DNA from: an uncultured bacterium
GTDB lineage: Bacteria > Bacillota > Clostridia > Lachnospirales > Lachnospiraceae
NCBI GenBank assembly: GCA_948467735.1
Contig: CAOKFN010000062.1
Coordinates: forward strand, 1 to 21,472
Reading direction: 5' to 3'
Length of the DNA stretch: 21,472 nt
Shown here: one piece after another, positions 16,158 through 21,424 of the stretch
Position numbering within the stretch: the stretch's first letter is position 1
Layout: each line of letters opens with the position of its first letter
The notes under the pieces: model-generated
What the model was told of the DNA's origin: nothing
Databases searched by the model: none
What the model saw: only the letters and a program-made list of their open reading frames with translations
Position numbers and translations under genes: made by a program

Positions 16158-16419
16158 GGAGGCGGCGCTGCGGGTGAAACAATAAGGCTGTAAAACAGCC
16201 GGGGACGGCCGACGTGATATTTTCTGCCGTTTGATTATGATGAAGCGAAGGCCGTCATGGCAATGCTGTTATTTTGCAGTTTCGTTCTTGGCTCTTCATG
16301 TTGGTCAGCATTACCTGCCTATATCATTTACAGGCAGATTGAGCTGACCAACATGGTAAACTGAATTACCGTCTGCTATCCATAGTCAAGCTTCTTTCAA
16401 CGGGACTTTACACGCAGTA
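16158..16419. other. Intergenic stretch with a short stem after the esterase gene
   Basis: No gene seen. GGCTGT-AAA-ACAGCC (about 16186-16200) forms a 6-bp stem but has no T tract. The notable content is the nested palindrome listed separately. Confidence 0.5.
16297..16355. repeat. Nested 59-bp palindrome
   Basis: CATGTTGGTCAGC (16297-16309) is matched exactly by its complement GCTGACCAACATG (16343-16355). Inside lies a second stem, CTGCCT (315-320) with AGGCAG (332-337). There is no T tract, so it is not a normal terminator. Confidence 0.8.
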
Positions 16420-16443
16420 AAAATGGAAGCAAGGGGGCTTGAA
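16420..16443 (-). repeat. Displaced tRNA-Val 3' end (att-like direct repeat)
   Basis: AAAATGGAAGCAAGGGGGCT here repeats 17692-17711 exactly, and with one mismatch (T for C) the match extends over GAA to 24 bases. The copy within 17692-17715 is the 3' end of tRNA-Val(CAC). The pair is the usual mark left by an element that integrated in a tRNA 3' end. Together with AGGCCCC at 16446-16452 and a following T run, this copy can also form a plus-strand terminator-like stem. Confidence 0.85.
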
Positions 16444-16512
16444 TTTAGGCCCCGTTTTTATTTATAACTTGGTACAAATGAGCGGGGAATCTGATACAGA
16501 AAGGCGGTAAAA

Positions 16513-16544
16513 ATCGCTCTTCTTGCGGGAGTGTGGATTGAAAT
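16513..16544 (+). CRISPR. Orphan type I-C-like CRISPR repeat
   Basis: The 32 bases from 16513 resemble the type I-C repeat of Clostridia: TCGCTC at the left, GCGGGAG in the middle and GTGTGGATTGAAAT at the right end, with the TTGCGGGAG half forming the usual short stem with the left part only imperfectly. Only one copy is convincing. A much decayed second copy may end at 16620 (GTGTGGAATAGAAAT), but the spacing (76 bp) is off. No cas gene is in the window. Confidence 0.55.
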
Positions 16545-16636
16545 AGAATTACAATGCACAGCAGACATTGGAAATATAAAGGAAAGTGCATAAATACAGA
16601 GGAATGTGTGGAATAGAAATAATTTTTAAATGTATC

Positions 16637-16665
16637 TTGCAATTAAAAACCGCATATGCTATAAT
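16637..16665 (+). promoter_or_regulatory. Strong promoter for the antitoxin-like small RNA
   Basis: TTGCAA (16637-16642) and TATAAT (16660-16665) are 17 bp apart, with TGC before the -10 making it extended. No open frame with a Shine-Dalgarno follows, so the product is probably a small RNA starting near 16672. Confidence 0.8.
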
Positions 16666-16671
16666 GCCGAT

Positions 16672-16758
16672 AGGCAAAAAGATAGAACCAGTTTAGGGAA
16701 CACAAAAAGAACGAACCCCGGAAAGTACCGTAAATACTTTCCGGGGTTCTTCTTCTTT
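16672..16758 (+). ncRNA. Antitoxin-like small RNA, about 85 nt
   Basis: The RNA would run from the promoter above to the T tract after the shared hairpin. Its 5' part holds TTTAGGGAACAC (16692-16703), which can pair with 12 bases of the toxin mRNA (16879-16890, one G-U) directly at the toxin start codon; CCA at 16688-16690 can also pair with the UGG that overlaps the AUG. Its 3' part is the complement of the toxin mRNA's own terminator. This is the layout of RNA II of the pAD1 par locus, where it blocks translation of the Fst toxin. Confidence 0.7.
16713..16749. terminator. Shared bidirectional terminator
   Basis: GAACCCCGGAAAGTA (16713-16727) and its exact complement (16735-16749) form a 15-bp stem with a 7-nt loop. 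TTCTTCTTTT follows on plus, and TCTTTTTG follows on minus. It ends both convergent transcripts and gives them a complementary 3' end. Confidence 0.88.
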
Positions 16759-16792
16759 TGCGGAGAAGTTAACCGTTTGGGCTAGTTACCGA

Positions 16793-16879
16793 CTAATTGT
16801 CGCCGTCTAACCACTTGATGACGTAGTGGCAAACTACGCCAGCCGCAACAGCGACTAAAAAAGATAAAACCAATTCCAT
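16793..16879 (-). CDS. Fst-like type I toxin peptide, 28 aa
   Basis: The peptide starts MELVLSFLVAVAAGVV, has one membrane helix, then CHYVIKWLDGDN. The hydrophobic helix followed by a basic residue and WLD plus polar/acidic tail is the pattern of the Fst/Lpt toxins, which insert in the cell's own membrane. GGAAGGGGGTG lies upstream of the ATG at 16879. The mRNA leader can hide this site: CACCCC (mRNA 16917-16912) pairs with GGGGTG (16893-16888), and AGGAA/TTTCCT-type pairing puts the site in a loop. Promoter at 16929-16957 and terminator at 16713-16749 give an mRNA of about 210 nt. The gene is too short for most annotation tools. Identity as a toxin is inferred from layout and sequence pattern. 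Confidence 0.78.
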   Translation of the reverse strand: MELVLSFLVAVAAGVVCHYVIKWLDGDN

Positions 16880-16928
16880 TTAGGAAACACCCCCTTCCTG
16901 TCACCAGTGTCGGGGTGGTAACGAAAAT

Positions 16929-16957
16929 ATTATATCATGCTTTTCTGCATAATTCTA
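16929..16957 (-). promoter_or_regulatory. Promoter of the Fst-like toxin gene
   Basis: On the minus strand TATAAT (16929-16934) is preceded by TGA (extended -10). TAGAAT at 16952-16957 is a weak -35 with 17-bp spacing. The start would be near 16922, about 43 bases before the ATG. Confidence 0.7.
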
Positions 16958-17000
16958 CATTTTTTCAAGGCCGAAAATATCGTTTTTAATTTGGTACAAA

Positions 17001-17029
17001 TCCAATCACAAATAATGAAATGATATAAT
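17001..17029 (+). promoter_or_regulatory. Divergent promoter with extended -10
   Basis: TATAAT at 17024-17029 is preceded by TGA. The -35 region is poor. It faces away from the toxin promoter and would drive a transcript carrying a TCTGCA/TGCAGA stem (17045-17062), a GGTGC/GCACC stem (17077-17113) followed by a T tract (17114-17124), and the small frame at 17140. Confidence 0.55.
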
Positions 17030-17139
17030 AAATTAAATATGAGGTCTGCATAAAAGATTGCAGATAACGGCTAAGCGGTGCCATAGATGTGTGTAATGCG
17101 CGTCCGTAGCACCTTTTTCTTTTTCAGGGAGGTGAGGAC

Positions 17140-17202
17140 GTGAGTATATGTACGCATTTTGGTTTCTCCTTTCTTTTGTATTTGGCACAGAAATGCCTGT
17201 AA
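17140..17202 (+). CDS. Short hydrophobic ORF with strong RBS (decayed small protein?)
   Basis: A GTG start lies 7 bases after a perfect GGGAGGTG. The frame reads MSICTHFGFSFLLYLAQKCL and stops. The sequence after the stop, in another frame, continues with MPVIWL, so a single-base change may have cut a longer hydrophobic peptide. Small holin-like or toxin-like peptides have such features, but I do not recognise this one. It could also be a leader peptide. Confidence 0.35.
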   Translation: MSICTHFGFSFLLYLAQKCL

Positions 17203-17250
17203 TTTGGTTATAGGGGAAGCAGAGTTTTAATACAAGTGGGAGGTGGGAGC

Positions 17251-17313
17251 GTGGCGGCATATGACGGGATTATAAGAATAATTACAGGAATTGATACAAG
17301 AGGGCTTCGTCAG
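17251..17313 (+). pseudogene. N-terminal scrap of a phage tape-measure gene
   Basis: GTG at 17251 follows GGGAGGTGGGAG. The first 18 codons read MAAYDGIIRIITGIDTRG, close to how many siphophage tail tape-measure proteins begin (a short strand with IDT and G). The frame then runs into sequence that makes no sense in that frame but is coding in another, the tail lysozyme. It looks like what is left after a large deletion. Confidence 0.5.
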
Positions 17314-17654
17314 GGGGAATGTCCGATGCAGAATATACATATGCCGTTGACAGAGGGCAGTATGGGAATTTTGCCGACGACTCCGCCGGATACGGGCTGG
17401 CGCAGTGGACATACTGGAGCCGCAGGGAGGCGCTGTACAAGTACGCCAAGTTCAGAGGGAAATCCATTGGGGACATGGGCATGCAGCTTGAATTTTTCTG
17501 GGAGGAGATTCAGGGGTATCAATCCATCATGGATGTATTGAAGAAGGCATGTTCCGTGGAGGAGGCGTCCAATGCCGTCCTGCATGGCTGCGAAAAGCCG
17601 GGAGACCAGAGCAGGGCGGTTGAAAATGCAGAAAGGAAGGCCGCAAACCATTGA
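17314..17654 (+). pseudogene. C-terminal fragment of a phage tail-tip lysozyme
   Basis: From ATG 17319 about 111 residues match the later part of phage tail lysozyme domains: MSDAEYTYAVDRG, then DSAGYGLAQWTYWSRREAL, MQLEFFWEEI, and VEEASNAVLHGCEKPGDQS with ERKAANH at the end. The upstream part with the catalytic Glu (usually GNLYAESGL) is missing. The frame is closed upstream by TGA at 17292-17294 and the ATG has its only purine run directly adjacent, so translation is doubtful. Such enzymes cut peptidoglycan during phage DNA entry. Confidence 0.8.
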
Positions 17655-17691
17655 TTCTACTGGAAAATCTTTGATTTACGGCCTTTATTGC

Positions 17692-17715
17692 AAAATGGAA
17701 GCAAGGGGGCTCGAA
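17692..17715 (-). repeat. att-like direct repeat in the tRNA-Val 3' end
   Basis: This copy is the tRNA-proximal partner of 16420-16443. The 1272 bp between the two copies is the remaining length of the inserted element. Confidence 0.85.
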
Positions 17716-17769
17716 CCCCTGACCTTTCGCGTGTGAGGCGAACGCTCATCCCGGCTGAGCTATGCTTCC
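17696..17769 (-). tRNA. tRNA-Val (CAC)
   Basis: A full 74-nt cloverleaf on minus: acceptor GGAAGCA/TGCTTCC, D arm GCTC/GAGC, anticodon arm TTCGC-CTCACAC-GCGAA with anticodon CAC, a 5-nt variable loop and T arm AGGGG-TTCGAGC-CCCCT. The discriminator base is A and CCA is not encoded. It reads GUG codons. Its 3' half is the attachment site used by the decayed element. Confidence 0.95.
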
Positions 17770-17778
17770 ATGCCTTTT

Positions 17779-17806
17779 ATTATACCATGGACGGAAAAAA
17801 ATGCAA
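17779..17806 (-). promoter_or_regulatory. tRNA-Val promoter
   Basis: TTGCAT (17801-17806) and TATAAT (17779-17784) on minus, 16 bp apart, with TGG before the -10. The start would lie a few bases before the tRNA. Confidence 0.75.
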
Positions 17807-17866
17807 GGGGTAATCTCATTAAAAATTCAAAAATTTGTATCTACAAAAAATTCCATTCCAAATCTG

Positions 17867-17896
17867 CGGCGGCAAATTAATAACAGTTTGCCGCCG
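17867..17896 (-). terminator. Hairpin after the lipoprotein gene
   Basis: CGGCGGCAAA (17867-17876) and TTTGCCGCCG (17887-17896) form a perfect 10-bp stem with a 10-nt loop, 28 bases past the lipoprotein stop. The tail on minus is not T-rich, so it may be a weak terminator or RNA-end protector. Confidence 0.55.
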
Positions 17897-17924
17897 TTTG
17901 GCCTGACGGCAGTTGAAGCCGCCG

Positions 17925-18998
17925 TTATTCGCTGACCTGAAATTCCTCCGTGGCGGGAGAACCCTGCCATGTATTTCCGGCCGAACGATGATATTCTCTG
18001 AATACGGACCCGTCTTTCTTGGTGTATTCAATGATAAAGATTTGGCCCGTTTCTATTTTCATAGGATAATTATTGTAAGGCAGTACATTACCGGTAACGG
18101 GATTGTCTTTGAAGTCTTCGTATGCGTCTTCCACGCGCCAGAATTCCCTGAATTGAAAATCCGGCAGAACCGCGGACAAATCCGCTTTCCCGTAATAGAG
18201 TGCGGTGTATTCTTTTCCGCCAATCCGAATGGAGTCCACCCGCTCCGGGTTAGAGAGAAGAGTCAGGTTTTCGGAATGTACCACGCTGTCTCCGTAATGC
18301 TGTTTCAGCTGATTTGCCATGCAGGGAATGGTATTGGTGGAGTAGTCCGTCCCGTCTAAATCCGTATGGGCGCTTCCGTATATTCCCATGACGCTGACGT
18401 CGTTACATTGATCCAATTCTCTGATAAAATTCTTAACCATAGCGTTCTCGCGGTACACATGGTCGGAATTCTGGTAATAATGCCGTCCCTGTTCGATGGT
18501 CTCCTGTGTCAGCTGGTATAATTCCGACTGTTCCTGCCCCGTGGACGCGAGATATTCCAGATATCGCCTGCCTGTGGTTTCATATTGGTGTCCCACATCC
18601 GTTCCGTGAAAAACGGTTTCCGGGCAGAGCTTTTTTATCTGCCGATAAAAGTCCAGAACCTCTGGGGTATGGACGGCGGCGCCTTCCCAGTCTTCATATA
18701 ATTGGAGCAGTATTTCGTCGTTGTCCGACTGCATCCAAAGATTCAGGAATTCCGCAGTGTAATTTGGCAGCTCTACAAAAAGGTCCCTCATGCCTGCGTC
18801 GCGATAGCAGGCGGACCACAGTTCCAGTTCTTTATCCATAATGCGTTCCACGCCGTGTTCTTCCCCGTATAAATAAATCTGGCCGGTGCGGGGGGTTTTC
18901 GCGGTGCAGGCGGTTAGAAAAAAGCTTGTCGTGAGGAGGACAAGGATGACGGCAGGGATTAAGAGTATAAGGCGATTATTTTTGAATTTGGGTTTCAT
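17925..18998 (-). CDS. TraB/TIKI- or ChaN-like lipoprotein
   Basis: This 357-aa protein has a lipoprotein signal (KFKNNR, a long hydrophobic core, lipobox FLTAC with Cys31). The mature part starts with GQIYLYGEEHG (His48), then DLFVELPNY, RENAMVKNF and VMGIYGSAHTD. Paired GxxH motifs with Glu and Arg residues between them mark the TIKI/TraB-EreA-ChaN group, whose members bind metal or haem and some of which cut peptides or esters. The specific activity cannot be told. GGAGGG lies 7 bases before the ATG. It has a long leader and its own promoter and operator near 19289-19334. Confidence 0.72.
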   Translation of the reverse strand: MKPKFKNNRLILLIPAVILVLLTTSFFLTACTAKTPRTGQIYLYGEEHGVERIMDKELELWSACYRDAGMRDLFVELPNYTAEFLNLWMQSDNDEILLQLYEDWEGAAVHTPEVLDFYRQIKKLCPETVFHGTDVGHQYETTGRRYLEYLASTGQEQSELYQLTQETIEQGRHYYQNSDHVYRENAMVKNFIRELDQCNDVSVMGIYGSAHTDLDGTDYSTNTIPCMANQLKQHYGDSVVHSENLTLLSNPERVDSIRIGGKEYTALYYGKADLSAVLPDFQFREFWRVEDAYEDFKDNPVTGNVLPYNNYPMKIETGQIFIIEYTKKDGSVFREYHRSAGNTWQGSPATEEFQVSE

Positions 18999-19299
18999 TT
19001 TTGTTCCCTCCTGAATTATATTGCTTGAAGGTGAGTCCGTTCCATTCTGCCGCCGCCTTAAATTTCGGAATTATTTATTCCTGCGGGCAATGAGCCAAGA
19101 GGCCGTGTATTAAGCCGGCCGGAGGCGGCTTGGACGGTTGGCGAATACCGCGAGGGTCATATACCGGAGTGTCCATTGATACTGTCCATAGGATACATTC
19201 GACCTGACGAGAGGTATTTGCCTGCAGAACCCTAGACAACGGTGCGCTGCAGCAGTTACAAAATTAAGTAGTTCACATGGATTCCTTATTACGGTTACT
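18999..19299 (-). promoter_or_regulatory. Long structured leader of the lipoprotein gene
   Basis: About 300 nt separate the mapped promoter from the ATG. It holds a start-stop pair (ATGTGA, near 19278) after AAGGA, two CTGCAG palindromes flanking CTAGGGTT, and several GC-rich inverted segments such as GGCCGGC. No known riboswitch is recognised with confidence. No gene is seen here. Confidence 0.45.
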
Positions 19300-19334
19300 G
19301 TAAGTATAGTATCACTAACCGTAAGAGCTGTCAA
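19289..19334 (-). promoter_or_regulatory. Strong promoter overlapped by a dyad operator
   Basis: On minus, TTGACA (19329-19334) and TACTAT (19306-19311) are 17 bp apart. TTACGGTTA (19289-19297) and TAACCGTAA (19316-19324) form a perfect inverted repeat centred on the -10 box. The position suits a dimeric repressor that blocks RNA polymerase. The regulator is not in the window. Confidence 0.75.
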
Positions 19335-19421
19335 GCAGATATGGGACGGAAATTTGTTTTATGCAATGGGATGTACATTATGTTTCAGCACAAATTTTTT
19401 TCCAAATCTGCTCAAAAATTA

Positions 19422-19449
19422 TAAATTATGGGTGCATATTTGACGATAA
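19422..19449 (+). promoter_or_regulatory. Candidate sigma-28 (flagellar) promoter
   Basis: TAAATTAT and GACGATAA are 12 bp apart; the sigma-28 consensus is TAAAGTTT, 11 bp, GCCGATAA. The match is good but the spacing is one base long. It points at the FliD-like gene 286 bases away. A sigma-A site is less convincing here. Confidence 0.5.
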
Positions 19450-19735
19450 TATAGTAAAATAGATGTAACAGATTTATAAGGTGCGGCAGATAGGTTCCAA
19501 GAGTTTAATCGGAGGATTGTCAAGGTTTATGAACGGCTGCCTGCCGGAGCGGGCGGAGTTTATATGTGAGGCATGAGCTGCTGCATAAGAATGATTGTGT
19601 GGAGAAAACTGGAAACAGCATCTATCAGTACGGTAAGCGGAGGAATGTCGGGCGGGGGTTTTTTAGAAGCGGGCTCTTCCGCCGGATCATGGTACAGGGA
19701 GGGTGGATGCAGAACTGGAATAGGAGGGAAATGGC
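19450..19735 (+). other. Leader of the FliD-like gene
   Basis: No gene seen. CGGAGGATTGTC (19510-19521) and CGGAGGAATGTC (19638-19649) are near-identical GGA-containing segments that could bind an RNA regulator of the CsrA type; this is only a suggestion. A 15-codon frame follows the first copy. Confidence 0.35.
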
Positions 19736-20524
19736 ATGAGTATTAATATTAAGTTGAAGCAGGATGTATCTTTTCTGTTTTCCGGTCTGGGAAGCGGCGC
19801 GTCCGGGGTGGCGGGCAGCAATTTTCTGGCAGATTATGCCAGCATTAAGAACGGAAGCTACGGAAAGCTGATGAAGGCTTACTATGGCGGTCATGCGGAC
19901 AAAGTGGTGAAGTCGGCGGCTAAGAGCAGCGTGGATAAAGTAAAGTCTTCCACTGGGGCTAAGACGTCGGAGGAGACCAAGGCATACGCCAAGGTGCAGT
20001 CTGCGTCGGACGCGTTGAAGGATTCGGCGGACGCGCTGCTGGTCACAGGGCCGAAATCCGTGTTTGCCCAGAAGGATATCACTACCAAGGATGAGAACGG
20101 CGTGGAGACCACGGAGAAGGGATACGATGTGGAAGGAATTTACAAGGCGGTAAACAGCTTTGTGAACAGTTATAATTCTTTGGTAAAGGCGACGGACGCG
20201 GCGGATAACGACGCTATTTCACGCCGGACGGGGAATATGTTAAACGCAGCCGCAGGCAATTTGAAATCCCTGCTTGCGGCAGGTATCAGCATCAATAATG
20301 ACGGCACTCTGGATTTGGATAAGAGTACTTTTATGAAGGCGGAGATGTCCACCGTGAAGAGTCTGTTCCAAGGCAGCGGATCTTTCGGATACCGGGTATC
20401 CGCGCAGGCGTCCTTGATCAATTACGCGGCAGGGCGCGAGGCGAATAACGGTAATTTCTATACGACAAAGGGTACATACAGTACCAATTTCAGCAGCGGG
20501 AATTTGTTCAGCAGTACTTTATAG
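19736..20524 (+). CDS. FliD-like (flagellar cap related) protein, stand-alone
   Basis: This 262-aa protein has no membrane helix or classical signal. Its N-terminal part has FLADYASIKNGSYGKLMKAYY, a motif I associate with Lachnospiraceae flagellum-linked proteins. The second half resembles the C-terminal region of the filament cap FliD: AVNSFVNSYNSLVKAT, RRTGNMLNAAAGNLKSLL, AGISINNDGTLDLDKSTF and VKSLFQGSGSFGYRVSAQAS. It is far shorter than FliD (450 or more residues). Export through the flagellar system is possible. AGGAGGG lies 8 bases before the ATG. No other flagellar gene is in the window. A sigma-28-like promoter upstream supports the link. It ends with a strong terminator. Confidence 0.72.
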   Translation: MSINIKLKQDVSFLFSGLGSGASGVAGSNFLADYASIKNGSYGKLMKAYYGGHADKVVKSAAKSSVDKVKSSTGAKTSEETKAYAKVQSASDALKDSADALLVTGPKSVFAQKDITTKDENGVETTEKGYDVEGIYKAVNSFVNSYNSLVKATDAADNDAISRRTGNMLNAAAGNLKSLLAAGISINNDGTLDLDKSTFMKAEMSTVKSLFQGSGSFGYRVSAQASLINYAAGREANNGNFYTTKGTYSTNFSSGNLFSSTL

Positions 20525-20552
20525 GGGTATTGAATTACGGTTTTGATGGAAG

Positions 20553-20590
20553 CGGCAGTTCGGGCGGGATGCGGGACTGCCGTTTTTTTT
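20553..20590 (+). terminator. Rho-independent terminator of the FliD-like gene
   Basis: CGGCAGT (20553-20559) pairs with ACTGCCG (20576-20582), and eight T residues follow at 20583-20590. Confidence 0.9.
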
Positions 20591-20600
20591 ATTTTGCATA

Positions 20601-20663
20601 TTGACTTTCTGAAAAATCAATGATATATTAATTATAATTTAATTTTTTACTTAATCGATTAAG
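20601..20663 (+). promoter_or_regulatory. Strong promoter with downstream palindromic operator
   Basis: TTGACT (20601-20606) and TATATT (20624-20629) are 17 bp apart with TGA before the -10. A perfect 14-bp palindrome CTTAATCGATTAAG (20650-20663), with CG at its centre as in LacI-family operators, lies at about +14 to +27. Repression by blocking is inferred. Confidence 0.65.
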
Positions 20664-20800
20664 CATATAGGCGAAGATATTTGATACAAAATAGTATTTG
20701 AATGATGTAAAGAAAGTCCTGAGCCTTGTTTACGAGAGATGTAAATGGGATTTACTACAACAAGTGATATTGATAGGTGAGACAAGGAGGTGCATAAGAA

Positions 20801-21286
20801 ATGATGGAGTTTCTATTTTGGTTTATGAAGTGTATTATTTTTGTTATTCTCGTTTGTTTGTTGGTTTGCAGCATACTACAGCAAAATTCCGGAAAAAAGA
20901 TGAGTGAAATTATTTGGATTTTTATAAATTTGATATGCTGCGCGATAGTTTTAGGTTGTTTGGAGGATTGGACGAAACCGCTTTTTTTTGATTCAAGTGA
21001 ATTTGTCTCAGTAAATGCACCTGTAAATAATTCCAGTTCAGGATTTATGTCAAGGCTGGGTTTAGTTTCGGAGTCTTCCAGCTTCCCAGAAGCTCCGTTT
21101 ATGGTCAGGGTTCTGATCGATAACTTAAATATTTATTCAGACCTATCTGGGGAGGGAGAAGTAAACGGACAGACCGGAAAGGGGTCGTTTACCATCGTAG
21201 AGGTGGCGAACGGCTGGGGAAGGCTGAAATCCGGAGCGGGATGGATATATCTTGGGAATCCTTCATATTGCGAAATAGTAAAGTGA
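20801..21286 (+). CDS. Membrane-anchored bacterial SH3-domain protein
   Basis: This 161-aa protein has two hydrophobic segments (about residues 3-26 and 36-54), a Ser-rich linker (about 68-92) and a C-terminal SH3 domain (about 100-161): FMVRVLIDNLNIYSD, GKGSFTIVEVANGWGRLKSG, AGWIYLGN. The SH3 part is close to those at the end of phage and clostridial cell-wall amidases, which bind peptidoglycan. No catalytic domain is present, so it may sense or tether the cell wall. AAGGAGG lies 12 bases before an ATG-ATG start. It has its own promoter and a palindromic operator. Confidence 0.82.
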   Translation: MMEFLFWFMKCIIFVILVCLLVCSILQQNSGKKMSEIIWIFINLICCAIVLGCLEDWTKPLFFDSSEFVSVNAPVNNSSSGFMSRLGLVSESSSFPEAPFMVRVLIDNLNIYSDLSGEGEVNGQTGKGSFTIVEVANGWGRLKSGAGWIYLGNPSYCEIVK

Positions 21287-21330
21287 GCAGGCAGTGAAAA
21301 GGCGTCAGGAGGTTCAGGGAAAGGTTGAAC

Positions 21331-21365
21331 TGCAGCCTTTTTGCAGTAATCGCAAAAAGGCTGCA
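21331..21365. terminator. Perfect 14-bp hairpin after the SH3 gene
   Basis: TGCAGCCTTTTTGC (21331-21344) and its exact complement (21352-21365) enclose AGTAATC. The following bases are A-rich rather than T-rich, so termination may be weak; it may also protect RNA ends. Confidence 0.55.
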
Positions 21366-21384
21366 AAAATTTATTAAAAAGGTA

Positions 21385-21413
21385 TTGACTTTTGACAGGA
21401 AATGGTTTATTAT
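21385..21413 (+). promoter_or_regulatory. tRNA-Leu promoter
   Basis: TTGACT (21385-21390) and TATTAT (21408-21413) are 17 bp apart, ending 11 bases before the tRNA. Confidence 0.8.
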
Positions 21414-21424
21414 AAGTTTTGTTC

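Larger units (their letters stand above)
16692..16890. repeat. Direct repeats of the toxin-antitoxin locus
   Basis: CCAGTTTAGGGAACAC (16688-16703) and CCATTTAGGAAACAC (16876-16890) are direct copies on the plus strand. Since the two RNAs are read in opposite directions, the copies become complementary RNA segments, as DRa and DRb do in par loci. Confidence 0.8.

Noticed and set aside
16579..16620. Second CRISPR repeat
   Set aside because: Only the last 15 bases are similar and the spacing of 76 bp does not fit; too weak to call an array.
19181..19260. Guanidine-I (ykkC) riboswitch on minus, because of CTAGGGTTCTGC
   Set aside because: Only one conserved block matches; the GGTCCGAGAG block and the expected 3' part at proper spacing are absent.
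20698..20907. 69-codon frame before the SH3 gene
   Set aside because: TTG start without a ribosome site; the second half overlaps the SH3 gene, whose own ribosome site is strong. A short peptide in the leader cannot be excluded.
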